The notes under the pieces are model-generated. The model saw nothing but the letters and a program-made list of their open reading frames with translations, searched no databases and was not told where the DNA came from. Positions 55,001 through 62,888 of a stretch of 64,000 nucleotides of DNA are shown piece by piece. The position numbers were made by a program, and so were the translations under genes. This DNA is from Sphingobacterium sp. SYP-B4668 (GTDB taxonomy: Bacteria > Bacteroidota > Bacteroidia > Sphingobacteriales > Sphingobacteriaceae), in NCBI RefSeq assembly GCF_027627455.1, contig NZ_CP115483.1:1798001-1862000 (forward strand), read 5' to 3'. Position 1 is the stretch's first letter. Every line of letters starts with the position of its first letter.

Positions 55001-56434
55001 AAAGCGATGGGAAAGAAGCAGAAAGCTGTATTGGATAAGATGAAACCAAAATTTGTCTCCCAAGCAGTCGAAAAAGGGCATCATGCCAAAACACTAGAAA
55101 AGATCTGGACCGATTGGGAAGCATTTGCGAGTTATGCCTTTAATAAGTCACACTCCACTTGCTATGCTTGGGTTGCCTATCAAACAGCCTATTTAAAGGC
55201 ACATTTTCCAGCAGAGTATATGGCTGCTGTACTGTCCAACAATATGAATGATATCAAGCAGGTTACCTTTTTTATGGAGGAATGCCGTAGAATGGGATTG
55301 GAAGTGTTGGGGCCTGATGTCAACGAGTCGCATTACAAATTTACGGTAAATGATCGTGGAGCAATTCGTTTTGGAATGGGCGCTGTAAAAGGTGTCGGTG
55401 CAGGAGCCGTAGACACTATTGTACAGACCCGTGAAGGAAGTCCGTATAAATCTGTGTTTGATATGGCCAAAAGAATAGATTTGAGAGCTGCTAATAAAAA
55501 AGCTTTTGAAAGTTTGGCCTATGCGGGTGGGTTTGATAGTTTTAAGGAAACCCATCGGGCACAATACTTTAATTCGGATACGGACAATTCAACAGGACTA
55601 GAGAAAGCTATAAAATTTGGCCAACGCTTTAAGGAAAATGAGAGTTCTGCTCAGGCCAGTCTCTTTGGTGGAGAAAGTAGTGCCGAACTGCCAGAGCCAG
55701 TTCTGGCCCCCTGTTCGCAATGGGGCTTGATTGAAAAGTTGAAGTATGAAAAGGATGTTATTGGGATCTATTTGACCAGTCACCCTTTAGATAATTATAA
55801 ATTTGAAATTAAACACTTCTGCCAGAATATTGTAAGAGAACTCCAATTAATAAATAAAGTGAAGGCTTCTGAAGTCGAAGAAGAAGTATTGCTGGAATTC
55901 AATCGGATTAAGAATAAGGAAGTTATTATTGGTGGAATAATTGCTGTTGCGAATCATCGTGTTTCTAAGAATGGTAAACCCTTTGGGTCGTTGATCATTG
56001 AAGATTACTCCGATTCATTTGAAATGATGGTTTTTGGAGAAGATTATGTCAAATTTAAAGGATACCTTCAAGAAGGCTATTTCGTGCAGATACGAGGCTT
56101 GGTTCAAGAGCGATTTAGGCAGGTCGGGAATTGGGGCTTTGAGCTGAAGAGCATACAGTTGCTCTCGGATTTGAGAGACAAACTCGCCAAAAGCTTTACC
56201 GTACAAGTTCCTCTGCAGGTACTGAACGATGAGTTCGTACACAGTATGAAGGAACTCGTTTCAGCGACAAAGACCGAAGGTCAAGAGGCTAATTGTCAAT
56301 TGAAATTCAAAATTGTCGATATCCAAGATGGCTTCAATATTGAAATGCCTGCAAAATCCATTAAAATTAATCTTACCAACGAGTTTCTTGATGGAATAGA
56401 GCAATTTGAAGGGGTCAATTATAGATTGAATTGA
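52010..56434 (+). CDS. dnaE: DNA polymerase III alpha subunit with N-terminal proofreading exonuclease
   Basis: 1474 residues, about 300 longer than classical DnaE. Residues 1-190 are a DnaQ-type 3'-5' exonuclease (D6 and E8 in FDTETTG, later NIGFDINIM and HNATADVEAT). A PHP domain follows with H261-N264-H265 in HLHNHSQFS. The polymerase core has GRGSAAGSAVAYCLGITNIDP, the catalytic aspartates D687, D689 and D691 in MPDIDIDFDD, and GVFQYESPGMQKHM. The C-terminus has a helix-hairpin-helix region and an OB fold (VIIGGIIAVANHRVSKNGK). It is the replicative polymerase; the fused proofreader makes it independent of a separate epsilon subunit. The exonuclease lies before PHP, unlike PolC, where it is inserted into PHP. 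Confidence 0.95.
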   Translation: MYIIFDTETTGLPKRWDAPITDTDNWPRCIQIAWQLHDEMGNLIEHADFLIKPDGFNIPYDAEKIHGVSTALAEEEGIPIQEALIKFNEALAKAKFVVGQNIGFDINIMGCELYRYQVESPMASMPVLDTCTEVTANLLKIPGGRGGRFKLPNLTELHTFLFGVPFAEAHNATADVEATTRCFLELVRQEVFTLEELQQDTGYFVEFRKHNPEPIQTVGLKHINLKQASDEIRSRLSEESREKVFVDAEAVAAMKAATFVHLHNHSQFSVLQSTISIGGLVDAAIKNNMPAVALTDHGNMMGAFHFVSRVIGHNKEVEAKNQELIANGEIPTGKIITPIVGCEFYVCEDHLDKTRKDNGYQVVFLAKNKSGYHNLAKMASIAYTKGFYYVPRIDKKVVEQYKEDLIVLSGNLQGEVPSKVLNIGENQAEEALVWWKEQFKGDFYIEVMRHGQEDESRVNETLLSLARKHQVKVVGTNNTYYVNKADAHAHDILLCVKDGEKLSTPKGRGRGFRFGLPNQEYYFKSTEEMKKVFADLPEAIVNIQEVIDKIEIYKLNRDVLLPKFEIPEQFQVAEDNDDGGKRGENKFLAHLTYVGATKRYAEITDDIRERLDFELATIEKTGYPGYFLIVQDFISAAREMGVSVGPGRGSAAGSAVAYCLGITNIDPIQYDLLFERFLNPDRVSMPDIDIDFDDEGRGRVMQYVIDKYGSSQVAQIITYGTMAAKSSIKDTARVLDLPLSEANEIAKLIPNLKLSKIFNMGEKALKEALRAEELEAVNKLISISEGAGLEAETIKQARVLEGSMRNTGIHACGVIITPDDITNFVPVSLAKDSDLYVTQFDNSVVESAGLLKMDFLGLKTLTLIKDTVVNVKLRHGIDLDPDNFPIDDQLTYELFQRGETVGVFQYESPGMQKHMKDLKPTVFADLIAMNALYRPGPMEYIPSFIKRKHGVEPIIYDLDACEEYLKETYGITVYQEQVMLLSQKLAGFSKGDADVLRKAMGKKQKAVLDKMKPKFVSQAVEKGHHAKTLEKIWTDWEAFASYAFNKSHSTCYAWVAYQTAYLKAHFPAEYMAAVLSNNMNDIKQVTFFMEECRRMGLEVLGPDVNESHYKFTVNDRGAIRFGMGAVKGVGAGAVDTIVQTREGSPYKSVFDMAKRIDLRAANKKAFESLAYAGGFDSFKETHRAQYFNSDTDNSTGLEKAIKFGQRFKENESSAQASLFGGESSAELPEPVLAPCSQWGLIEKLKYEKDVIGIYLTSHPLDNYKFEIKHFCQNIVRELQLINKVKASEVEEEVLLEFNRIKNKEVIIGGIIAVANHRVSKNGKPFGSLIIEDYSDSFEMMVFGEDYVKFKGYLQEGYFVQIRGLVQERFRQVGNWGFELKSIQLLSDLRDKLAKSFTVQVPLQVLNDEFVHSMKELVSATKTEGQEANCQLKFKIVDIQDGFNIEMPAKSIKINLTNEFLDGIEQFEGVNYRLN

Positions 56435-56488
56435 TGATGTATAGTTATTATTTAACAGCCGAATGACAGGAAATTTGTTGATGATGCT

Positions 56489-56496
56489 TATATTTG
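56489..56496 (+). promoter_or_regulatory. Possible trxA -7 box
   Basis: TATATTTG matches TAnnTTTG and lies 60 bases before the trxA start; no TTG at the right distance upstream. Confidence 0.35.
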
Positions 56497-56556
56497 TAAG
56501 CATAAAAAATAGAGTATAACTATAGTGGCTTGGTCACTGTTTAAAAAAAAATAATT

Positions 56557-56874
56557 ATGGCATTAGAAATTACAGACAGCAATTTTGAAGAATTGGTATT
56601 AAAGTCAGACAAACCTGTGTTGGTAGATTTTTGGGCAGAGTGGTGTGGTCCTTGTCGTATGGTAGGTCCAGTTGTCGAAGAAATTGCTAAAGAATACGAA
56701 GGTAAAGCAGTAGTAGGTAAGGTAGATGTAGATAGCAATCCTGAAATATCTGTTCGTTTTGGTATCCGTAACATTCCCGCACTTTTGTTTTTCAAGAATG
56801 GTGAGATCGTTGATAAACAAGTAGGAGCTGTCCCTAAGTCAGTATTGACCGAGAAATTGAACAAACAATTGTAA
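56557..56874 (+). CDS. trxA: Thioredoxin
   Basis: 105-residue cytosolic thioredoxin. The redox motif WCGPC has cysteines at C30 and C33, preceded by PVLVDFWAE and followed by the conserved cis-proline in NIPALLFFKNG and the DKQVGAV turn. It reduces disulfides in ribonucleotide reductase and other proteins and is recharged by thioredoxin reductase, which is not in the window. It lies alone, 122 bases after dnaE, and ends at an unusually long hairpin that includes its last codons. Confidence 0.96.
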   Translation: MALEITDSNFEELVLKSDKPVLVDFWAEWCGPCRMVGPVVEEIAKEYEGKAVVGKVDVDSNPEISVRFGIRNIPALLFFKNGEIVDKQVGAVPKSVLTEKLNKQL

Positions 56875-56921
56875 AAACAAAAGGGGGTAGTTTAACTACC
56901 CCCTTTTGTTTTTACAATTGT
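56865..56921 (+). terminator. Very long perfect terminator hairpin of trxA
   Basis: 26-base perfect inverted repeat: 56865-56890 pairs with 56896-56921 around a TTTAA loop. The left arm includes the final three codons and stop of trxA. The inner arm is GC-rich (AAAAGGGGGTAG / CTACCCCCTTTT) and followed by TTTTTA. Confidence 0.85.
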
Positions 56922-57011
56922 TACGCTATGATAGGAAAATGAGATCTACCTCTATATCATAAAAGCACTTTGGGAGAAATGACATTCGAAAAACCGTGAC
57001 AAGACTTTTTA

Positions 57012-57044
57012 TTGATTTTTTTTCTTAAATATTCTTTACCTTTG
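57012..57044 (+). promoter_or_regulatory. Promoter of the PurF-like gene
   Basis: TTG (57012-57014), 22 bases, then TACCTTTG (57037-57044), an exact TAnnTTTG. Start codon 18 bases downstream of the box, giving a very short leader. Confidence 0.7.
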
Positions 57045-57061
57045 CGACATCAAATAAAGCT

Positions 57062-58972
57062 ATGAGTGACGCTATAAAACACGAGTGCGGAATCGCACTT
57101 ATTCGATTGCTAAAACCCCTCTCTTATTATCAGGAAAAGTACGGCACGCCATATTATGGCATTAACAAGCTGTACCTATTAATGGAAAAACAACACAATC
57201 GTGGCCAAGACGGTGCCGGTATTGCGACCATTAAGTTTGATACTCAGCCTGGTAGTCGCTACATCAGTCGATATAGGGCGATGGGGGCATCTGCTGTTGC
57301 GGATATTTTTGAATATGTACAGAAGAAATTTGCTGCAGTGCAAAAAGCATATCCTAATGAATCTAAAGATACAACTTGGCTGAAGGAGCACGTCAGCTTC
57401 ACTGGCGAGGTATTGCTAGGGCATCTAAGATATGGCACTCATGGGAAGAACAGTATAGAAAGCTGCCATCCTTTTCTTAGGCAAAATAATTGGATGACCC
57501 GTAATCTTGTCGTAGCTGGCAATTTCAACATGACCAATGTCGACGAATTGCTCCAGCAGCTTTATGAGCTTGGGCAACATCCCAAAGAGAAAGCAGATAC
57601 CGTTACGGTATTGGAAAAAATCGGTCACTTCTTGGATGACGAGAATCAGGAGTTGTTTGATAAATTTAAACAGGAGGACTATTCTAATATAGAAATAAGT
57701 TCGTTGATTGCTAAAAATTTGGATGTTGCCAAGATATTAACCCGTTCAGCAAAAACATGGGATGGGGGTTACACTATTGCCGGTATTTTTGGGCATGGTG
57801 ATGCTTTTGTGATGCGCGATCCTGCGGGTATTAGACCGGCATTCTACTACCAGGATGAGGAAATCCTCGTTGTGGCTTCTGAACGTCCAGTTATTCAGAC
57901 GGCATTCAATATTCCTATTGGAAGCGTTAAGGAGATTAAACCTGGGCATGCACTTATTGCCAAGAAGGATGGCACTGTCACCGAAGAAATGTTCAGGCAG
58001 CCAGTTGAAAAGAAATCTTGTTCATTTGAACGAATTTATTTTTCAAGAGGATCTGATGCTGATATTTACAAAGAACGTAAGGAATTAGGACGTCTTTTAT
58101 TACCTCAAGTATTAGATGCGATAGACTCGGATATCAAGAATACGGTTTTCTCTTTCATTCCAAATACAGCCGAAGTGTCATACTACGGCATGGTAGAGGG
58201 GGTGAATACATATGTTCGTGATTTGCAGAAGCAAGCGCTTTTGAATCGTGCTGATAAAATATCAGATAGCGAATTGGAAGAGGTATTAAGTATGGCTCCT
58301 CGATTTGAGAAGTTGAATGTAAAAGACGCTAAGCTTCGTACTTTCATTACACAAGATGCCGATCGTACCGACATGGTTCAACACGTATATGATACCACCT
58401 ATGGAATCGTGCGTGATCATCAAGATACAATTGTTGCTATTGACGATTCCATTGTGAGAGGTACGACATTAAAGCAAAGTATCTTGACTATATTGGATCG
58501 GTTGCATCCTAAGAAGATAGTTATTGTTTCCTCAGCGCCACAAATTAGATATCCAGATTGTTATGGTATCGATATGTCTCGTATGGGTGAGTTCGTCGCT
58601 TTCGAGGCCGCCATCAACCTCTTGAAGCAAAAAGGAATGGCACATATCATTGACGAAGTCTATCAGAAGTGTTTAGCGTCATTGACCAAACCGAAAGATG
58701 AAGTTGAAAATTATGTGAAGGCTATTTATACACCATTCACGGATGATGAGATATCAACAGAAATCGCTAAAATCATCCGTCCCCATCATTTAAAAGCCGA
58801 AGTGAAGGTGATTTTCCAGACATTGGATAATTTACATCAGGCGATTCCTGATCATAAAGGGGATTGGTATTTCTCTGGTGACTACCCAACTCCTGGGGGA
58901 AATAAAGTTGTCAATAAGGCATTTATGAACTGGGTAGAAGGTAAAAATGTAAGAGCCTATTTTAGTAGTTAA
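57062..58972 (+). CDS. Enlarged amidophosphoribosyltransferase (PurF-like)
   Basis: 636 residues, about 130 longer than PurF. A class II glutamine amidotransferase domain begins with a short propeptide and nucleophile C9 in HECGIAL, followed by HNRGQDGAGIA and LRYGTHGKNSIESCHPF. The phosphoribosyltransferase domain carries the PRPP loop AIDDSIVRGTT (D461-D462). Insertions (residues about 165-215 and 350-420) enlarge both domains. PurF makes phosphoribosylamine, the first purine step; this enlarged type occurs in Bacteroidota as a second copy. Removal of the first eight residues is needed to expose the cysteine. It could act beside a normal PurF elsewhere, which I cannot check. Confidence 0.82.
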   Translation: MSDAIKHECGIALIRLLKPLSYYQEKYGTPYYGINKLYLLMEKQHNRGQDGAGIATIKFDTQPGSRYISRYRAMGASAVADIFEYVQKKFAAVQKAYPNESKDTTWLKEHVSFTGEVLLGHLRYGTHGKNSIESCHPFLRQNNWMTRNLVVAGNFNMTNVDELLQQLYELGQHPKEKADTVTVLEKIGHFLDDENQELFDKFKQEDYSNIEISSLIAKNLDVAKILTRSAKTWDGGYTIAGIFGHGDAFVMRDPAGIRPAFYYQDEEILVVASERPVIQTAFNIPIGSVKEIKPGHALIAKKDGTVTEEMFRQPVEKKSCSFERIYFSRGSDADIYKERKELGRLLLPQVLDAIDSDIKNTVFSFIPNTAEVSYYGMVEGVNTYVRDLQKQALLNRADKISDSELEEVLSMAPRFEKLNVKDAKLRTFITQDADRTDMVQHVYDTTYGIVRDHQDTIVAIDDSIVRGTTLKQSILTILDRLHPKKIVIVSSAPQIRYPDCYGIDMSRMGEFVAFEAAINLLKQKGMAHIIDEVYQKCLASLTKPKDEVENYVKAIYTPFTDDEISTEIAKIIRPHHLKAEVKVIFQTLDNLHQAIPDHKGDWYFSGDYPTPGGNKVVNKAFMNWVEGKNVRAYFSS

Positions 58973-59278
58973 TACTATGATGTGGTAAATAAAAAGGGAG
59001 CTCATTAATAATGAAGCTCCCTTTTTATTGGGATTAAAGTCACCATTGATTTTGTTGGTATATTTTACTCCGTGTATTTGAGGAGAATTACACTTGATTA
59101 TGTTTGAAATGCACGTTATTTGTGTCACACAGCCAGTATCTCTGAATTGTATCCACTATCAAACTTTATTTCCGTATTTTATTCAGAATAACCACGGAGT
59201 CATATCAGAGATAAGGTAAAATAGCAACCATTCAAAATCCATTCTAATGGATACTTCCTAAAGCTACCTTTTATCTAC
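58973..59278. other. Intergenic region between convergent genes
   Basis: 306 bases holding the terminator at 58991-59028 after the PurF-like gene. In the remaining 250 bases, which would be the 3' flank of asnA, I see no coding frame, hairpin or repeat of note. Confidence 0.5.
58991..59028 (+). terminator. Terminator after the PurF-like gene
   Basis: 12-base stem AAAAAGGGAGCT / AGCTCCCTTTTT (58991-59002, 59015-59026) with a 12-base loop and T-rich end. Confidence 0.85.
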
Positions 59279-60286
59279 TTATAAAATGTTTATTCCTTTA
59301 TCTCGCAGGTTTATTTTTTCTTCCTCGTCCCATATACTTACTTGCACTTCTCCAATATGTGCTTTCTTAAGCATAAACATACATACTCTTGATTGTCCTA
59401 TCCCGCCTCCGATAGCCTCTGGAAGTTGGTCTTCAAGTAATAATCGGTGAAAAGTCAAAGATGCGCGGTCAAGGTTGTTGCGGAGCTCTAATTGATGTTG
59501 TAATGCCTTCTTATCCACCCGAATACCCATAGAAGACAATTCGAATGCTATATTCAGTGTTGGGTTCCAGACAAGGATGTCCCCATTGAGACCATTATGG
59601 CCATTTTCATTGAGCGTACTCCAGTCATCATAGTCTGCCGCACGGCCGTCGTGAGCCTTACCATTGCTAAGTTCGCCTCCAATTCCATATAAGAAAACTG
59701 CTCCCAAGTCCTTGGTGATAGCGTGCTCACGTTCTTTTGGTGACAGCGTAGGATAGCGTTGCAATAATTCTTCAGAAGAGACAAAGGTAATTTGTTCTGG
59801 CAAAATTGCTTTGATATGAGGGTATTGTCTTTCGACTTGTTGTTCTGTAAATTTTAAGGCCTCAAATATTTTGAGTACTGTCTCCTTTAGGAAGTTTAGA
59901 TTTCGTTGTTCAGGACTGATCACTTTTTCCCAATCCCATTGGTCTACGTATATGGAATGGATAGGAGTGTAGTCTTCGTCAGGGCGAAGTGCACGCATGT
60001 CGGTAAGGATACCTTCGCCCACGTGCATATCCAATTCTTGTAAACGTAGTCGTTTCCATTTTGCTAACGAATGTACTACCACAGCTCTACGTTCTTCAAG
60101 TGCTTTTATTGGAAAAGCCACGGGTCGTTCTATGCCATTGAGGTCATCATTGATTCCGGTACCATCCAACACCACCAAAGGGGATGAAATAGGTATTAGG
60201 TTTAGATTGTGTTTGAGCTGCTGAGAAAAGGTATCCTTTACAAAGCTAATAGCAACCTCAGTTCTTAATAGTTCTCTTCCTTCCAT
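59279..60286 (-). CDS. asnA: Aspartate-ammonia ligase
   Basis: 335 residues, the normal AsnA length. It makes asparagine from aspartate, ammonia and ATP; the fold resembles class II aminoacyl-tRNA synthetases. Motifs seen are SSPLVVLDGTGINDDLNGIERPVAF near residue 34, SLAKWKRLRLQ, VGEGILTDMRALRPDE, IYVDQWDWEKVI, and GGGIGQSRVCMFML near the C-terminus, the class II motif 3 equivalent. The start MEGRELLRTEVAISF is as expected. It is preceded on the same strand by a possible small RNA or leader (60495-60663) whose terminator lies about 210 bases before the start codon. Confidence 0.95.
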   Translation of the reverse strand: MEGRELLRTEVAISFVKDTFSQQLKHNLNLIPISSPLVVLDGTGINDDLNGIERPVAFPIKALEERRAVVVHSLAKWKRLRLQELDMHVGEGILTDMRALRPDEDYTPIHSIYVDQWDWEKVISPEQRNLNFLKETVLKIFEALKFTEQQVERQYPHIKAILPEQITFVSSEELLQRYPTLSPKEREHAITKDLGAVFLYGIGGELSNGKAHDGRAADYDDWSTLNENGHNGLNGDILVWNPTLNIAFELSSMGIRVDKKALQHQLELRNNLDRASLTFHRLLLEDQLPEAIGGGIGQSRVCMFMLKKAHIGEVQVSIWDEEEKINLRDKGINIL

Positions 60287-60494
60287 GAAGTATAAATATT
60301 TATAAAAATTGGTCGTTCGTGATTGACCAATGTCTTATTCAAATGTTAAAGCCTAAATTCTATCTAATAAAGGAACAAAAATACCATTATTTAATGCAAT
60401 TTAAAGTTTTATTGATAATATTATTTTGATGCAGGTCTATCATTGATTATTTTTTAATAAAGCTCCAGAAGTGGAGTTTTTTTGGTAATGATTA

Positions 60495-60663
60495 AATATA
60501 AAAAAAGCCGTTACAAAAAAGTAACGGCAATCCACATTAACCTGAACCATTTTATAAACCAGATCTTCAATTTTATGAGGTCAGTTTTACTTCTGTTCTT
60601 TAGGAACATTGTAATAGAACATCACTTCATTGTCTGTCAAAAACTATTCGATATACAAATGTA
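60495..60663 (-). ncRNA. Candidate small RNA or asnA leader transcript
   Basis: Minus strand: TACATTTG (60663-60656) fits the -7 consensus; no TTG is seen upstream. About 150 bases later an 8-base stem GCCGTTAC / GTAACGGC (60507-60514, 60521-60528) is followed by a run of seven T. Between them is an 11-codon frame (MFYYNVPKEQK) and a small TGTTC-CTAAA-GAACA hairpin, but no longer gene. The product may be a free small RNA or an attenuated asnA leader. Confidence 0.45.
60498..60530 (-). terminator. Orphan intrinsic terminator upstream of asnA
   Basis: Perfect 8-base GC-rich stem with a 6-base loop, followed on the minus strand by TTTTTTTATA. No protein-coding gene on this strand ends here. Confidence 0.8.
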
Positions 60664-60906
60664 CATCTTTATATATTACTAAATGGTGACTTATTAATAA
60701 AAAATGTATTTTTGTGACAATAAATTTGTATGTGCTTGTAAACTAAGTTGAAAAATTGAACCTGCAATCGAATCCAATGTTCCCAAAGGGTAATCTAAAT
60801 AGCTTATGGGAGCTGTAATTAAAGTGTTGGAATTTCTTTTGTTAGGAAATACAAATTCATTTTGAGTTGCACAGAATCATGGCATGAACATTATAACAAC
60901 CAGAAT

Positions 60907-62169
60907 ATGAATATAGATTTTAACAAAGCAACCTTCAAGGATTTTGAAAATATCCCAGGGTTTGACCTAGCCGATCGAGCAGAAGTATTTTATGATTTCC
61001 TTAAATTTATGAGGGACAACGGACACATGAACTATCGGTTGCGTACAGAGAGTGCCTGTGCACCTCAGATGGATGTTATCCTGACTGGAGAAACCAAGAG
61101 CCGTAATTATATAAGCTATGTGTCGAATGATTATCTAGGGTTTACACAGCATCCGAAAGTCAAGGCCGCAGCAATTGCTGGTATTGAAAAATTTGGTACT
61201 GGAGCTGGTGCATCTCCTCTGATTGGTGGACATTTTGAGTATCATGAACTCCTCGAGCAAAAGATTGCCGGCTTTTTTGGTAAACCTGCTGATTGGTCAA
61301 CTATTTATACAACAGGGTATACCGCCAATAGCTCAACATTGATGTCGCTTTTGCAGAAAGAAGATTTAGCGATAGTAGACATGGCGGTGCATACTAGTGT
61401 ACATGAAGGGTGTATATTGACAAACAAAAAGACATTTCCGCATAATAATTTGGAATCTTTGGAGCATATTCTTAAGTTAGCACAAGGGCAGTACCGCACT
61501 AAATTAGTGATTGTAGATGGCGTTTATTCGCAGGATGGGGATGTGGCACCGTTGAAAGAGATTTATTTACTAGCAAAAAAATACGGAGCCTATCTCATGG
61601 TGGACGATGCGCATGGTATTGGGGTTGTTGGCGCTACCGGGAGAGGTGTACTGGAAGAGACAGGTCTTTTGGACAAGGTAGATTTTATTACGGGTACCTT
61701 TAGTAAGACTTTTGGAAACATTGGTGGATATGTTATTGCAAACCCGAAGCTAACAGCATTTCTTAAGTTTCAGGCTAGACAACAGATTTTTTCAGCGACC
61801 TCCAATGCTTCTGCATTAGGGATTGTCAAGGCAATTGAGCTGATAGATGAAGAACCGATCTGGATGGATAGGTTGAGAGATAATATCCACCATTTTAAAA
61901 ATGGATTAAAAGGGTTAGGTTTAGATGTGGGCAATACGCAATCTGCTATTATTCCAGTAAAAATAGGTGATCCGCATTTAACCGGAGATATTGGACGTAT
62001 GCTGTTGGAACAGGGGATTTACACCAATCCTATTTTGTATCCCGCCGTGCCGAAGAAAGATGCCCGTATTAGGATGAGTCTATCTGCATCGCATACACGA
62101 GAACAATTAGATAAAACAATTGATGCTTTTGCATACATTAGCAAAGAATTGAATCTAGTACAAGTATAA
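60907..62169 (+). CDS. PLP-dependent alpha-oxoamine synthase family enzyme
   Basis: 420 residues. The alpha-oxoamine synthase fold is clear: glycine-rich YVSNDYLGFTQHPKV and FGTGAGASPLIGGHFEYHELLE, the PLP-ring block VDDAHG (232-237) and PLP lysine K267 in TFSKTFGNIGGY. These enzymes condense an amino acid with an acyl-CoA, as in serine palmitoyltransferase, KBL, BioF or cysteate acyltransferase. From memory it does not look like the canonical Sphingobacterium serine palmitoyltransferase, so the amino acid and acyl substrates are left open. The ATG at 60907 (MNIDFNKATF) is used rather than a TTG 15 codons upstream. A TetR gene starts one base after its stop. Confidence 0.82.
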   Translation: MNIDFNKATFKDFENIPGFDLADRAEVFYDFLKFMRDNGHMNYRLRTESACAPQMDVILTGETKSRNYISYVSNDYLGFTQHPKVKAAAIAGIEKFGTGAGASPLIGGHFEYHELLEQKIAGFFGKPADWSTIYTTGYTANSSTLMSLLQKEDLAIVDMAVHTSVHEGCILTNKKTFPHNNLESLEHILKLAQGQYRTKLVIVDGVYSQDGDVAPLKEIYLLAKKYGAYLMVDDAHGIGVVGATGRGVLEETGLLDKVDFITGTFSKTFGNIGGYVIANPKLTAFLKFQARQQIFSATSNASALGIVKAIELIDEEPIWMDRLRDNIHHFKNGLKGLGLDVGNTQSAIIPVKIGDPHLTGDIGRMLLEQGIYTNPILYPAVPKKDARIRMSLSASHTREQLDKTIDAFAYISKELNLVQV

Positions 62170-62170
62170 T

Positions 62171-62821
62171 ATGGAACGAAAGATTGTTGATGGAGAGATC
62201 AGGAATAAGGAACGTACAAAGCAGAAGTTATTAGACGCTGTTGGGGAAATCCTTAGAACTGAAGGACATGCCAAGTTGGGAGTGAATAATATTGCAAATA
62301 GAGCTGGGGTAAGCAAGAAATTAATATATAGGTACTTTGAGGATGTGGATAATTTGGTGGAAACCTATGTGAAACAGAAGGATTACTGGCTCGCTTTAAA
62401 TGATGGGATGTCTGGTTTAATTGAAAACAATAGTCACGATTTTGGAAAGGAATTGGCGGGAAGTTTTTTAGAGAATTTGTTTATGCATTTAGAGCACCTG
62501 CCCGAAACTCAGAAAGTGATTCTCTGGGAGATTTCTGAAAAAAGTAAAATCATGAAGGATATAAGTGAGGTTAGAGAAACGATTGGGAATGAGCTTTTCA
62601 AAATGACCGACCCTTATTTTGAAGGGTCGGATGTGGATTTAAGAGCCGCGTATGCGATTATGTTGGGCGGTATTTATTATCTCAATCTGCATGCTAACGC
62701 TACAGGAGGTACATTTTGTGAGATCGATACCAAATCAGATATTGGAAAAGCACGCGTCAGTAAAATGTTGCGAATGTTAATTGGTTACTGTTTTGATGAT
62801 GCTGGAACTAAAAATAAATAA
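62171..62821 (+). CDS. TetR family transcriptional regulator
   Basis: 216 residues. The N-terminal helix-turn-helix is clear: KERTKQKLLDAVGEILRTEGHAKLGVNNIANRAGVSKKLIYRYFED (residues about 13-58). The ligand domain is helical and has no recognised subgroup. It is co-transcribed with the oxoamine synthase gene, one base apart, so it probably senses a lipid or related product and controls this operon. That link is inferred from position only. Confidence 0.9.
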   Translation: MERKIVDGEIRNKERTKQKLLDAVGEILRTEGHAKLGVNNIANRAGVSKKLIYRYFEDVDNLVETYVKQKDYWLALNDGMSGLIENNSHDFGKELAGSFLENLFMHLEHLPETQKVILWEISEKSKIMKDISEVRETIGNELFKMTDPYFEGSDVDLRAAYAIMLGGIYYLNLHANATGGTFCEIDTKSDIGKARVSKMLRMLIGYCFDDAGTKNK

Positions 62822-62863
62822 CAATAAAAAAGCTCAATTATCTGGATTGAGCTTTTTTATTGT
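62821..62863 (+). terminator. Terminator after TetR gene
   Basis: Perfect 18-base inverted repeat (62821-62838 with 62846-62863) around a 7-base loop, with core AAGCTCAAT / ATTGAGCTT and T tract on both strands. It overlaps the last base of the TetR stop and serves the convergent lipoprotein gene too. Confidence 0.88.
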
Positions 62864-62888
62864 TATCTGTAAATAATTTGATAGAATG

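Larger units (their letters stand above)
60287..60906. other. 620-base divergent intergenic region asnA / oxoamine synthase
   Basis: The longest non-coding stretch in the window. On the minus strand it holds a candidate short transcript (60495-60663) ending at a GC hairpin with U tract, then a TATTTTTG -7 box about 100 bases before the asnA start. On the plus strand it holds TATTTTTG (60707-60714) and TAAATTTG (60721-60728), possible -7 boxes for the oxoamine synthase. No long coding frame is convincing. Confidence 0.5.

Noticed and set aside
60482..60682. Plus-strand 66-codon frame upstream of the oxoamine synthase
   Set aside because: It covers the orphan terminator hairpin and is made of low-complexity lysine- and phenylalanine-rich sequence; the opposite strand shows better transcript signals.
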